Shown one piece after another: positions 28,314 through 38,233 of a DNA stretch of 64,000 nucleotides; positions within the stretch are counted from its first letter, which is position 1, and the number at the start of each line of letters is the position of its first letter. Both the position numbers and the translations under genes were made by a program. The stretch lies in NCBI RefSeq assembly GCF_023806465.1, contig NZ_JAMSLS010000002.1, positions 1-64,000 on the forward strand. Reading direction: 5' to 3'. Origin of the DNA: Thermomicrobium sp. CFH 73360. Its GTDB lineage: Bacteria > Chloroflexota > Chloroflexia > Thermomicrobiales > Thermomicrobiaceae. Under the pieces are notes generated by a model. The model was not told the DNA's origin and made no database searches. It saw only the letters and a program-made list of their open reading frames with translations.

Positions 28314-28336
28314 CCGCCGTCCCAACGGGGCGGCGG
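28314..28336 (-). terminator. Expression-platform hairpin of the TPP riboswitch
   Basis: On the minus strand CCGCCGCCCC-GTT-GGGACGGCGG forms a strong hairpin between the aptamer and thiD, followed by ATTCTGTTTCC. It may act as the regulated terminator, although the T-tract is weak. Ribosome-site control is an alternative. Confidence 0.6.
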
Positions 28337-28358
28337 GTGGAGGAAGAGCTGAGGATTG

Positions 28359-28450
<92 letters not shown>

Positions 28451-28461
28451 CCGTCAGGCCA

Positions 28462-28490
28462 AGCCTAGCATGAGGCACCCGCACCTGCAA
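28462..28490 (-). promoter_or_regulatory. Promoter of the thi operon
   Basis: On the minus strand TTGCAG (28485-28490) and TAGGCT (28462-28467) are 17 bases apart, with TGC before the -10. Transcription would begin just before the TPP aptamer. The roughly 300 bases between this promoter and the permease stop (28491-28792) show no other feature. Confidence 0.65.
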
Positions 28491-28792
28491 CTGCCCGAGC
28501 CTCAACCCGAGAGCACCTTCCATCGTTCTTGCATCACGCTTGACTTGGACCAGCAAACACGAGAGCATCTCACCGACGCTCTCAGCCGATGGTGACCGAG
28601 TGACTCCAGAGGCAACTAGACTGGTTCTGAACGCGCTTGACCTTGGCCCTTGAGCTGACGGAGCAGGAGCAAAAGGCACGAGCCCCAAGGTGACTCAACC
28701 ACCTGGTCTTTGCACCGTTCGAGACTGATCCGGCCAAGTCAGCCGGGAGGCACCCCTGCCACCCTGGCCGACTCAATTCAGGACAGGCTCTC

Positions 28793-29785
28793 TTAGCGCT
28801 CCGCCTGCCGCGGATCGAACGCGTCCCGAAGGCCATCACCAACAAACGTGAAGGCTAGGGTGATCGATGCAACAGCCAAAGTGGGAGCGATCAGCATCCA
28901 AGGCTGCGACTCCCAGGCCTTCGATCCTTCCAAGATCATGCTTCCCCAGCTCGTTGGAAACGGTGCATCGAGCTGAACGGTCGGTCGGATGCCAATACCG
29001 AGATAACTCAGGATTGCCTCAGAGATGATGGCCCCGGGCACGATATAGGCAGCGACAACGATGATCGGCCCCAGGGTATTCGGAACGATGTGCCGGGCGA
29101 CAATACTCGCTCCACTGGCCCCGATTGCCCGCGCTGCCTCCACGAACTCCTTTTGCTTTAACGCGAGGACCTCGCCACGGACCAGCCGGGCGACGGTTAC
29201 CCAACTGACGAGCGAAAGCGTGATGAAGAGGAGAACAAGACCATTCAGGAGTTTCCCGATCCAGGCATCTTGAAACGCCACCTGCATGATGATGAAGAGC
29301 AGAAGATCAGGGAATGCATAGACGACATCGGTAAAGCGCATGAGCAGGTTATCCACACGCCCACCCGCGTAGCCAGCCAGTAAGCCGACGAGCATACCGA
29401 TCGAGACGGTAAAGACCATTGGTACGAAACCAACAACGAGGGACACGCGCGTCCCGTACACTAGGCGGCTAAAAACATCGCGTCCTACCGAGTCCGTGCC
29501 CAGCGGATACTCCCAGGTGCCGGTCCGCATCGGATTTGGGTCATGGATCCAAGCGGCTTGGCGAAAGACCCCAGCGTGCTGGACATCGCTCTGAACAGGA
29601 TTATGCGGGGCAATAACTGGTGCTGCGATAGCGACGATGGCCAGGAACAGAATATAGGCCAGCCCAGCGATGGCGAGACGATTCTTGCGGAAGCGTCGCC
29701 AGGCGTCGCTCCACAGGCTCCGGGGCGGTCGCCGAAGTTCTAGGTCACGATCCAGCGCTCGCATGGTCGTTGTCGGCGCTGCCAT
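28793..29785 (-). CDS. Peptide/nickel-type ABC transporter permease (DppC/OppC family)
   Basis: This 330-residue membrane protein has an N-terminal helix (LAIAGLAYILFLAIVAIAAPVIAP, split over residues 35-58), the DppC-type GTDSVGRDVFSRLVYGTR, and five further helices. The EAA-loop is EAARAIGASGASIVARHIVPN, the contact to the ATPase. ATG at 29785 follows GGGGCGACGAGG. It is the second permease, 13 bases after the DppB-type gene. No ATPase gene accompanies it here. Confidence 0.92.
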   Translation of the reverse strand: MAAPTTTMRALDRDLELRRPPRSLWSDAWRRFRKNRLAIAGLAYILFLAIVAIAAPVIAPHNPVQSDVQHAGVFRQAAWIHDPNPMRTGTWEYPLGTDSVGRDVFSRLVYGTRVSLVVGFVPMVFTVSIGMLVGLLAGYAGGRVDNLLMRFTDVVYAFPDLLLFIIMQVAFQDAWIGKLLNGLVLLFITLSLVSWVTVARLVRGEVLALKQKEFVEAARAIGASGASIVARHIVPNTLGPIIVVAAYIVPGAIISEAILSYLGIGIRPTVQLDAPFPTSWGSMILEGSKAWESQPWMLIAPTLAVASITLAFTFVGDGLRDAFDPRQAER

Positions 29786-29798
29786 ACCTCGTCGCCCC

Positions 29799-30809
29799 TT
29801 AGACACGGATCCGCGGATCAAGGACGCCATACATGACGTCCACCCAGAGATTTGCCAGCGCGACGAACAGTGCATACATCAGGGTCGTCCCCATGATCAT
29901 CGAATAGTCACGGGCGGCAATCGCCACCACGTACTCCCGACCCATTCCCGGCACATTAAAGATCGTCTCGATGATGAACGAGCCCGTCACCAGTCCCGCC
30001 ACCGCCGGACCGAGGACAGTCACCACAGCGATGAGCGCATTCCGCACCATGTGCCGGGTGACGACGCGGAACTCGCTCAGTCCCTTCGCCCGCGCCGTAC
30101 GCACATAATCCTGCCGGATGACTTCGAGCATTGATGAGCGAGTCAAGCGCGTCAGATACGACATCGTCCCAAGCCCGAGGACAATGCCAGGTGCAAGGTA
30201 GGCGGTCGAAAATCCTTGCCACTCCTCCGGTTGGCGGATTGGCTTGATACCGAACGCTTGACTCAAGAAGATGATCACCAGCACGCCAATGATGAAACTT
30301 GGCACCGAGACGCCAAGGGTTGCGACGGTGAGGCTGATGTAGTCGATCCAGCTGTTCTGCTTGAGTGCGCCGAAAATCCCCAGCGGAATGCCCACGACCA
30401 CGGCAAACGCCGTCGCTACAAGGCCCACTTTTGCGGTCGTGGGAAACTTGCGCCAGAGGATACTCTGCACCGACTCCGTTCCCTTCGAGCGGTAGGAGGG
30501 TCCCAGATCGAGCCGAGCCAGTCCCCAGAGATAGCGGAAGTACTGGCTATCGAGGAACGCCCCAAGGAGCCGTACCGGATTCCGTTCCCCGGCCTGCCAG
30601 CGGGCGCGAACCTGCTCGATATTCACCCACACCGGTTTGTCCAGGCCGAATTTCTGATTGAGCGCCTTCAGGGTGGCCGAAGCGACTGGCTTCTCACGAT
30701 CCCACGGTCCACCCGGTGCCTGGTGCATGAGAAAGAAGGTAATCGTCGTGACCGCAAGGATCACCGGGATCAGCCACAACAGGCGGCGGAGAATGAAGGC
30801 AAGGAGCAT
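29799..30809 (-). CDS. Peptide-type ABC transporter permease (DppB/OppB family)
   Basis: This 336-residue permease has six membrane helices. It begins MLLAFILRRLLWLIPVILAV and has HQAPGGPWDREKP, SVPSFIIGVLVIIFLS, and the EAA-loop VRTARAKGLSEFRVVTRHMV. The last helix region has PGMGREYVVAIAARDYSMIM. ATG at 30809 sits 7 bases after GGGGGA. The insert around residues 70-120 is typical of DppB homologues with long first loops. It forms the channel with the DppC-type partner. Confidence 0.92.
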   Translation of the reverse strand: MLLAFILRRLLWLIPVILAVTTITFFLMHQAPGGPWDREKPVASATLKALNQKFGLDKPVWVNIEQVRARWQAGERNPVRLLGAFLDSQYFRYLWGLARLDLGPSYRSKGTESVQSILWRKFPTTAKVGLVATAFAVVVGIPLGIFGALKQNSWIDYISLTVATLGVSVPSFIIGVLVIIFLSQAFGIKPIRQPEEWQGFSTAYLAPGIVLGLGTMSYLTRLTRSSMLEVIRQDYVRTARAKGLSEFRVVTRHMVRNALIAVVTVLGPAVAGLVTGSFIIETIFNVPGMGREYVVAIAARDYSMIMGTTLMYALFVALANLWVDVMYGVLDPRIRV

Positions 30810-30873
30810 TGGCAAATCCCCCATGACAGTATGCGCCGGGCCGGGGTGTGGGCCCCGGCCCGGCTCGAGCATG

Positions 30874-32632
30874 CTACCGCGTCACGTCAAGCGTCATGAG
30901 CGAAGCGAATTCGCCGGGGAAGGCATCGTCGCTCGGCGTCGGGTTATACCCTGTAACGTATGGCTTGACAAGCCAAATATTCAACGGGTTGTACAAGAAG
31001 GGTCCTGGCACGTCGTTGACCAGCATCTGCTCAGCCTGCTTGTAGAGCTCGATCCGCTTTTGCTGGTCAAGCTCCTGGTCCGCCTGTGTCACGATCTTAT
31101 CGAATTCCTGGTTGCAGTACCCGAAACGCTGGGCGAACGTCGCGTCGCACTTCCAGTAGACGCTCAACCAGTTCTGCGGATCCGGGTAGTCCTGGATCCA
31201 TCCCGCGAGGGTCATCTGTGGATAGGTAGCGGGATCCTTGCGCATCGCAACGAGCGTCTTCCCGTCCACCGGCTCGAGGGTGATGTTCACCCCAAGAATG
31301 TCACGGTACTGCCCCGCGATCCACTCGACGCGCGGTCGCGCCGCCGGATCATCGCTGTTGTATGTCAGCTTGATCTCTGGCAACTTCTCCGGACCGCCGT
31401 AACTCGACTCAGCCAGTGCCTGCTTCGCCTTCTGTGGATCGAAAGCGTACGCGTCGGTGCCGATGTACCCGGGAATCCCAGGCGGGATCCACTCGAGCGT
31501 CGGTGTGCAATCACCGTTCCGAATCTGCTCACAGTAGGTCTTGCGGTCAAATGCGTAGGCGAAAGCCTCACGCACCTTCTTGTCGGTAAATGGCTCCTTG
31601 GTCAGGTTAAAAGAAAGCATAATCGTCGTGGCAGCCGGATAGGTTACCAACTGCTTGGAGAGCTCCGGGTCGCTCTTAATCGCCGGTAGTTGTGACGGAT
31701 CCGGCGAGAACATGTCGATCTGTCCTGCCTTATACGCCTCCAGTGCGACCGAACTCGCCTTTTGGTAGATAATCTCCACCGCATCGAGCTTCGGATTGCC
31801 CTCCCAGTAGTTGGGATTCGCCACAAAACGGATCCGTTGATCCTCTACTACCTCAACCATCTGGAAGGGACCGTTCCCGATCTGCAGCTTGGGATCCTTC
31901 CACCAGTTTTCCCCACCTTGTTCAATGAGCTCCTTCCGGGCCGGATAGAAAACTCAGAGTGAAGCGATGGTCGGGAAATACGGTGCCGGATGCGTCAACC
32001 GAACAATCAGTGTCCGGTCATCCGGCGCCTCGACGCCGAGCTTCTTCCGAGCCTCCTCATACTTTGCCTGATCATTTGGATCGGTCTCGGCGAATTCCTG
32101 ACAACCGACAATGTCAAAGAGGATCGACTGGTACTCCCCAGCCGTCTTTGTGTCACAGGTTCGCTCCACCGCGTAGCGGAATCATTCGGCTGTCAGAGGG
32201 GTACCATCGGTGTATTTCAGACCCGGGCGCAGGTGGAACGTCACTACAGTTCCGTCCTGATTGAACTCCCAGGATTCTGCTGCCGCTGGGACGGTGTTCA
32301 AGTTCTGGTCCAGCCGCGTGAGCCCCTCGTAGTTCATATGGAGGACGGCAATCTCCTTGGAGAAGGAACTCTTCTGCGGATCAAAGACATCCGGATAGGT
32401 ATACTCGTGAATACGTAGCACCTTCTGCCCGGTCGGGGGTCTTCACCATAGCAGCGGTCAGCGTCGCGGCGGCCGCTGGCGTCTCCGCCGCCGTGGGAGT
32501 CGCACCACTCGGTGCTGGGGTTGGCGTTGCTTGCGTCCGTGCGCAGGCAGTAAGAATTGGGACCGCCAACGCCAACACCGAGGCCAGGTGCCACAGCCGT
32601 TTGAGTTGTTTGGACCTCACCTCACACCTCAC
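30874..32632 (-). pseudogene. Broken peptide ABC transporter substrate-binding lipoprotein
   Basis: Four pieces on the minus strand read as one family-5 solute-binding protein. The start (GTG near 32632) gives a lipobox (LAVPILTAC) and a Pro/Ala linker. The frame is lost at the G-run 32435-32439 (C5 on the coding strand). One extra C would join KTP to GQKVLRIHEYTYPDVFDP. In that frame TGA stops at 32182-32184 (after GTPLTAE, before FRYAVERTCDT) and 31954-31956 (after YFPTIASL, before VFYPARKELIEQGG). The C-terminal 328 residues are intact to 30874. The second TGA most likely replaces Trp. The two permeases downstream are intact. Confidence 0.85.
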
Positions 32633-32988
32633 GTTTCCGCAAACAGTCTCCGCAAGACAACACGGCCAATTCGTTCTGCGGCTCCGTGATGGTGTGCGGT
32701 GGACCTCGCTCGCGTTGATCGGGCACCCTGCACCTCAGCCGTCAACCGGCTGCGGGTACTCTACACCACGTCACCTGACAAGTCAACAACCTCAGCCGAA
32801 TCGGCATCCCATGAGAACGCGTTCAACCTCGAGGACTGCAACGGAACATCGACCGAAGATCAAACGGGACAACCCGGATACCGGCACGACACTTCTCCTC
32901 CCGATGACGGCAATGCACGCCTTTCGCGTACTTTCCCTCTATACTTCGCGCCAGGCGGCCCACAGTGGCCAGGGGTGAGGAGGAAGCG
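32633..32988. other. Divergent upstream region of the peptide transporter and the PLP enzyme
   Basis: The 356 bases should contain the promoters of both flanking units. TATACT at about 32939-32944 is a candidate -10 for the plus-strand gene, without a good -35. No gene or RNA family is recognised. Confidence 0.4.
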
Positions 32989-34203
32989 ATGATACCCGAG
33001 GACCTCCGGCGCCTACACTTGCGGTTTGCTTCCCGTGCGGTGCATGCCGGGGAGCGACCAGCCCCCCGCGAAGTGATCCCCACCGCCACTCCCATCTACT
33101 CGACTTCGACCTTTCTCTATCGGGATATCGACCGGATGGACGCAGCCCTCGGTGGCGCTGAAGGCGTCTTCGTCTACGGTCGCTATGGCAACCCCACAAC
33201 CGAGGCTCTCGAAATTGCGATCGCTGCGCTCGAAGAACAGGAGGCTGCCGCTGCCTTCAGCTCGGGGATGGCAGCTTTGCACGCGACCGTCCTCTCCTGT
33301 GTCGAGACAGGCGATCGCATTGTCGCCTCGCGTGACCTCTACGGTCAAACAATCACCTTGCTCCGAGCCGTGTTCGGTCCACTCGGTGTGGAAACGGCGT
33401 TTGTCGATATCCGAGATCTTGATCAGGTTGAGAAGGAGCTCCAGCGCGGCCGCGTCCGTCTCGTCCTCTGCGAGACCATTTCGAACCCCCTGCTCCGCGT
33501 CACCGATCTCCCCGCCCTCGCTGAGCTCGCTCATCGCTATGGGGCACGGCTGGCCGTCGACAACACCTTCGCGACTCCCTATCTCGTCCGCCCCGGCACT
33601 TTCGGCGCGGACTATGTCATCCATAGCGCCACCAAGTATCTCAGCGGCCATGGGGACGTTACCGCCGGTGTTGTCGCCACCACGGCGGACCGTCGGTGGG
33701 AGTTGAACGAGATCAACAAGACTGTCGGGGGCATAGTTGGTCCTTTTGAGGCCTATCTCGTTCTCCGTGGACTCAAGACACTCCCCCTGCGAATGCGTCG
33801 GCAGTGTGAGAACGCTATTCGCGTCGCCAATTGGCTCGCCGAACACCCCGCAATCGAACGGGTTTACTTCCCGGGATTGCCAACCCATCCGAGCCATGAA
33901 ACGGCAGTACGTCTCTTCCCGCCGGGTGAGTTCGGCGCGATGGTCGCCTTCGATATTCGTAGCGGCACACGAGACCGTATCTTCCGTTTCCTCCAGAGTC
34001 TCCAGCTCGTCATTCCAGCGACGACACTTGGCGATGTGTATTCCGAAGTCCTGTACCCTGTCATGGCCTCTCACCGTGGTCTCTCTCCTGAAGAACGCCA
34101 GGTCATGGGTATCGGCGAAGGACTGGTTCGTCTTTCCGTCGGGATCGAAGACCCCGAGGACATCATCGCTGACCTTGCGCACGCACTGGCGCAGATCAGG
34201 TAA
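32989..34203 (+). CDS. Transsulfuration PLP enzyme (cystathionine gamma-synthase / gamma-lyase family)
   Basis: This 404-residue enzyme belongs to the Cys/Met-metabolism PLP family. Visible: GERPAPREVIPTATPIY, VYGRYGNPTTEALE (Tyr and Arg contacting the partner PLP), FSSGMAALHA, the PLP-stacking and Asp region AVDNTFATPY, the Schiff-base Lys in HSATKYLSGHGDVTAG, and ATTLGDVYSEVLYP. ATG 32989 follows GAGGAGGAA. Whether it is a synthase (with metX-made O-acetylhomoserine) or a lyase cannot be told from these motifs. Confidence 0.9.
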   Translation: MIPEDLRRLHLRFASRAVHAGERPAPREVIPTATPIYSTSTFLYRDIDRMDAALGGAEGVFVYGRYGNPTTEALEIAIAALEEQEAAAAFSSGMAALHATVLSCVETGDRIVASRDLYGQTITLLRAVFGPLGVETAFVDIRDLDQVEKELQRGRVRLVLCETISNPLLRVTDLPALAELAHRYGARLAVDNTFATPYLVRPGTFGADYVIHSATKYLSGHGDVTAGVVATTADRRWELNEINKTVGGIVGPFEAYLVLRGLKTLPLRMRRQCENAIRVANWLAEHPAIERVYFPGLPTHPSHETAVRLFPPGEFGAMVAFDIRSGTRDRIFRFLQSLQLVIPATTLGDVYSEVLYPVMASHRGLSPEERQVMGIGEGLVRLSVGIEDPEDIIADLAHALAQIR

Positions 34204-34593
34204 CCAGCAAGCTCAGCCACTCATCGCAGCGTCGCTCGCGCCGCAGGACAGTCGACCTGCCTGCCTCCCGTTCAGGAACTTGTAAAGCCCCCTGGGGCAC
34301 TGTCGAAGTGTCTGCCTCAACGTCCCTCTTGGGCAACAGCAGCCCACACGCTGCGAACGGCAGGCGACCACGAAGACCACACACCCATTTTCAAGATCGA
34401 GGCACCGAATGAGAAAAGGTGAAGCCGCACCATTTTAGAACCCACGGGCACGTCCGAATTCGTGGACATCGCGCCGGACAGCTGAACCACCGTATCCCTC
34501 GACCTCCCACCGTGGCCGGCCTTGACCGGATGAACTCGAGACACAGAGGGCAAAAGTCCCCACTCGTTCCTCTTGTCTCCTAAGGGATCTGAC
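34204..34593. other. Intergenic stretch without a supported gene
   Basis: The 390 bases between the transsulfuration gene and the next promoter hold only a weak hairpin (GCCCC-CT-GGGGC near 34287-34299), which may end the upstream transcript. No gene is supported on either strand. Confidence 0.5.
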
Positions 34594-34622
34594 TTGACGG
34601 GTTGAAGCTCCCGCGGTACACA
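34594..34622 (+). promoter_or_regulatory. Promoter of the aminotransferase-deacetylase pair
   Basis: TTGACG (34594-34599), 17 bases, TACACA (34617-34622). The expected start is about 35 bases upstream of the ATG at 34665. Confidence 0.6.
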
Positions 34623-34664
34623 GCCCCCGACGGCATGGGACGAGGAGGCGATCGGAGCAGTGCG

Positions 34665-35864
34665 ATGCACCTGGAACGCAAAGTCGAAGCTATCCGTGCA
34701 GCGATGCCGGCTGTGCACGAGCATGTCTACCTGAATACAGGCACCTATGGACCACTACCCCAAGTCGTGGTTGAGGCGATGCGGTCGGTTTCGGAACGCG
34801 AGTTCATCGACGGAAGGATCACCCGCGAGAACTATGAACGCACCACTGAGCTGAAGGCCGCTGCGAGGCAGGAGGTTGCACACCTCCTCGGTTGTCATCC
34901 TGACCAGATCGCGCTGACGAGGCATACCACCGACGGCATCAATTTGGCAGTGATGGGCATCAATTGGCAGCCAGGGGACGAGATCGTCACCACTGATATG
35001 GAACATCCGGGGGCCCAAGGGCCGATCTTTAACGTCATCCGGCGGTATGGCGTCAGTGTTCGGACGGTACGCCTCGGGACCGGCGCCGGTGATGTCGTTA
35101 GCGCCATCGCACGCCTGATCGGTCCGCGGACCCGGATGGTGGTTCTCTCGCACCTCACGTGGAACACTGGTGCCGTGCTCCCCGTCAAGGAGATCGCCGA
35201 GCTCGCACACCGCGTCGGAGCACTCGTCGTCATTGACGGTGCCCAGTCCGCGGGATCTCTCCCCGTGAACGTCAAGGAGCTCAGCGTCGACGTGTACGCC
35301 ATTCCTGGGCAGAAGTGGTTGTGCGGCCCGGAAGGCACCGGGGCGGTGTATTTTTCCGACGATGCACTCGATCAACTGCAGCTGACCATCGTCGGCTACG
35401 CCTCCCTGGTCCAAGGAGCACTAGAACCGATTGGCGGCTACTTCGTACCCAAACCCACCGCTGAACGCTTCGAGGTGGGCGGTGTGCACATGCCCGCGAT
35501 CGCCGGGCAGGTCGCTGCGCTCCGCTGGTTACGGGAAGACGTCGGTTACGACTGGATCTTTGGGCGCATCGCCGCACTGGGTCACTATGCCTGGCAACGC
35601 CTCGCCGGACTGGAGGGCGTGGAGGTGCTGACGCCCCCCGATCGGATGGCCGGGCTCGTGACTTTTACCGTGCGCGACTGCGACCCACAGCAACTTGTGG
35701 AGAAGCTGCTCGAACGGAACGTCATCGTCCGCTGGATCACTCATCCCTACAGCGTGCGTCTTTCGGCTGGGTTTTACAATACCGAAGACGATATTGAGCG
35801 CCTGATCGAGGCGCTCCTCGCAGTGCGTTCTGAACTTCTGGGAGCCAGGAGAACGACCGGATGA
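34665..35864 (+). CDS. Class V aminotransferase-fold PLP enzyme
   Basis: This 399-residue enzyme resembles cysteine desulfurase/isopenicillin-N-epimerase relatives. Visible: HVYLNTGTYGPLP, ALTRHTTDGINLAV, DMEHPGAQGP, VVIDGAQSAGSLPV (the PLP Asp and Gln) and the Schiff-base Lys in IPGQKWLCGPEGTGAVYF. A Cys-loop of the desulfurase type is not evident, so desulfurase activity is doubtful. ATG 34665 is 7 bases after GGAG; an in-frame ATG at 34635 is possible. It overlaps the deacetylase by 4 bases, suggesting a shared pathway that I cannot name. Confidence 0.85.
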   Translation: MHLERKVEAIRAAMPAVHEHVYLNTGTYGPLPQVVVEAMRSVSEREFIDGRITRENYERTTELKAAARQEVAHLLGCHPDQIALTRHTTDGINLAVMGINWQPGDEIVTTDMEHPGAQGPIFNVIRRYGVSVRTVRLGTGAGDVVSAIARLIGPRTRMVVLSHLTWNTGAVLPVKEIAELAHRVGALVVIDGAQSAGSLPVNVKELSVDVYAIPGQKWLCGPEGTGAVYFSDDALDQLQLTIVGYASLVQGALEPIGGYFVPKPTAERFEVGGVHMPAIAGQVAALRWLREDVGYDWIFGRIAALGHYAWQRLAGLEGVEVLTPPDRMAGLVTFTVRDCDPQQLVEKLLERNVIVRWITHPYSVRLSAGFYNTEDDIERLIEALLAVRSELLGARRTTG

Positions 35865-36700
35865 ATCAGGATCAGCGCACAATATCAGTGTGGCCTGCTG
35901 GCCATCGCGCCGCACTCGTCGTCTCAATTGATGTCGACGGCGAATATGGCGTTATCACTCAGCACGGGGAGTCGGACTGGTACTGGCGTGCCCAAGCAAA
36001 GTACGATCTCGATGCCGGTCTCGCACGTCTCTTAGAGCTCCTCGCCGACTACGAGGTCAAAGCGACTTTTTGTTGGGTCGGTCTCGCCGCGGAAGAGCGC
36101 CCCGATGCCGTCCGTGCTGTGGCTGGGGCAGGACACGAGATCGCCACGCATGGGTGGGATCACCGTCTGTACAGCCAGATGACGCGCGAGCAGCAACGAG
36201 AAGACTTGATCCGGACGCGCGACGTCCTGACCGAACTCTCGGGGGCGACACCGGTGGGCCACAAATCCCCCTTCTGGCAGTCCACACCAGAAACAATTGC
36301 GCTGCTTCAAGAACTCGGCTTCCAGTGGAACATGGATCTGGCTCTCGGCGACCTTCCTGTACCAATGCGCCCCAATCCTGCACGCCTTCCGGTCATCCAG
36401 TTGCCTCCGTCTCGCTGGTGGGACGACTATACCTTCTTCATCGAGCAGTCCCTTCCGCCCAGACTCGTCGCCGAATTCTGGCGTGAGGACTTCGAAGTTT
36501 TGCGCGCCGAGGGCAAGCTCATGTGTCTGACACTCCATCCCTGGATCTGTGGACGCCCAGGCCCCTCGCGCACACTCGGGCAGTTCCTCGACTATGTGAT
36601 CGCGCTTGGTGACGTGTGGATCGCCCGTGCCGACCATGTGGCTCTTTGGTGGCGAGAGCGGGAGCGTGATCTCGAGATGGGTTCTCCTGAGCTCTCGTGA
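35861..36700 (+). CDS. Polysaccharide deacetylase (NodB-fold) family protein, cytoplasmic
   Basis: This 279-residue protein has the NodB-type fold without a signal peptide. Metal-site candidates are SIDVDGEY near the N-terminus, HEIATHGWDHRLYS (H...H), and the later LTLHPWICGRP. GHKSPFWQST corresponds to the RxPxG/RSP segment. Intracellular members often act on amides of small molecules (allantoinase-like or peptidoglycan-derived) rather than on polymers. It is translationally coupled to the aminotransferase (ATGA overlap). Confidence 0.85.
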   Translation: MNQDQRTISVWPAGHRAALVVSIDVDGEYGVITQHGESDWYWRAQAKYDLDAGLARLLELLADYEVKATFCWVGLAAEERPDAVRAVAGAGHEIATHGWDHRLYSQMTREQQREDLIRTRDVLTELSGATPVGHKSPFWQSTPETIALLQELGFQWNMDLALGDLPVPMRPNPARLPVIQLPPSRWWDDYTFFIEQSLPPRLVAEFWREDFEVLRAEGKLMCLTLHPWICGRPGPSRTLGQFLDYVIALGDVWIARADHVALWWRERERDLEMGSPELS

Positions 36701-36967
36701 CACCCATCTCTGTCCCCCGTGATCGATTTCGATCCAGGACTCACCGAGCCAGCACAGTCCAGGGAGACCACGCGGCAACGATGCACGCAGGCTGACGCTG
36801 CAGGCATGGAAGATGGGTCCCGGCAGTTTCCGCGACGTGCTCGTTGCAACGCTCCTCCGCAGGGGTGAGACAGCGCGACCGAAGACCAATGGCGCTGCAC
36901 ACCCGTGCACCCCACTTTCGGTACACTCGGATCCGTCGCAGCTCGACGGAAGTAATGAGGGGATACG

Positions 36968-38179
36968 ATGACGCAGTCGACCGTGACAGGACGAGGTCAT
37001 TCGCCACTGGTCATACTACTTCTGCTCGCGCTCTCGCTCGTCTTAACCGCGTGTTCTGCTGTCGGCGCAGGGCGTCCGACTCCGACGGCTACACTGACAC
37101 TTCTCAATGATCCAGCACCGAGGGACCTTGTACTCGTGACTCCTGCTCCTGAACCGTCCCCGACACCGGTACCTCCGGCCACTCCCACAGCAACACCTGA
37201 ACCGACTCTCACACCGATACCCACTCCAACACCGCAGCCGACGCCCGTTCCAGACAACGTCTTTCTCGAGCCGATGTCGCACGAGTTCCAGACCTGGAAC
37301 AACTGCGCAGCCGTGTCGGCGGCAATGGTTCTCTCCTACTTCGGCATCCAGCGCACCCAGGCACAGCTCGGCCCAGTGCTCCGGCCAAACTCGGGTGACA
37401 AGCATGTCGAACCGTATCAACTCGTCGGGTTGCTCGAGCAGTTCGGTCTCCGGGCGCGTGTCCTGGAGGGAGGCTCTCTTGAACGCATTGAGGAACTTGT
37501 GGCAGCAGGCTTTCCCGTCATTACTCCCCAGTGGCTTGACCACAAACCAGACGCGATCGGGCACTACCGAGTGGTCCGCGGCTTTGACCGCCGCCAAGGG
37601 GTTGTTTTCGTGAACGATTCCATGATTGGTGCTGGTGTTGCCATGCCGTATACGGAGTTTGAGGAACTCTGGCGCGCCTTCGCTTTCCGGTACATTCCCG
37701 TCTACCGGCCAGAAGACGAGCCGCGGGTGCTTGCAATCCTCGGTGAGGACGCTGACCCACGCCGCAATGTTGAGCGCGCCAACCAGTGGATGCGTGAACT
37801 TGTTGCCCAGCATCCTGACGACGCCTACCTGTGGTTCTCGCTGGGGACGACCGAGTATCTTCTCGGCAACATCGACGCCGCGCTTGCCGCCTACGAGCGT
37901 GCGGCTGCCATTGGTCTCCCACCCAAGATGCTCTGGTACCAGTTCTGGCCGGTTTCGGCTTACGTCGATGCCGGGCAGTATCAACGTGCCCTGGAGCTCG
38001 CTGCTGCGCAGATCGCGAGCGCTGGTGTTTTCGGTGAGATGCATTACGAGCGAGGACGCGCCTTCGAGGCACTTGGCCAAACAAACGCAGCGATCGCCGA
38101 GTATCGCAGGGCACTCGACGACGACGCGAATCTTCAGGCCGCGCGTGATGCACTCGCTCGCCTCGGCGTGCAACCCTAG
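36968..38179 (+). CDS. C39-like papain-fold peptidase lipoprotein with TPR region
   Basis: This 403-residue lipoprotein has a lipobox (ALSLVLTACSAV) and a Pro/Thr-rich spacer to about residue 95. The domain that follows has the C39_2 signature EFQTWNNCAAVSAAMVLSYF (nucleophile Cys) and GHYRVVRGFD (catalytic His). The C-terminal third has tetratricopeptide-like helices (DAYLWFSLGTTEYLLGNIDA and HYERGRAFEALGQTNAAIAE). It should sit on the outer face of the membrane. Whether it cleaves peptides or only binds them is unknown. ATG 36968 follows AGGGGA. Confidence 0.85.
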   Translation: MTQSTVTGRGHSPLVILLLLALSLVLTACSAVGAGRPTPTATLTLLNDPAPRDLVLVTPAPEPSPTPVPPATPTATPEPTLTPIPTPTPQPTPVPDNVFLEPMSHEFQTWNNCAAVSAAMVLSYFGIQRTQAQLGPVLRPNSGDKHVEPYQLVGLLEQFGLRARVLEGGSLERIEELVAAGFPVITPQWLDHKPDAIGHYRVVRGFDRRQGVVFVNDSMIGAGVAMPYTEFEELWRAFAFRYIPVYRPEDEPRVLAILGEDADPRRNVERANQWMRELVAQHPDDAYLWFSLGTTEYLLGNIDAALAAYERAAAIGLPPKMLWYQFWPVSAYVDAGQYQRALELAAAQIASAGVFGEMHYERGRAFEALGQTNAAIAEYRRALDDDANLQAARDALARLGVQP

Positions 38180-38233
38180 CGCTCGCTTGGCTCTCGTGTT
38201 ACGCTGCCGCGCGGAAGAGAATGGAGCACTCGG

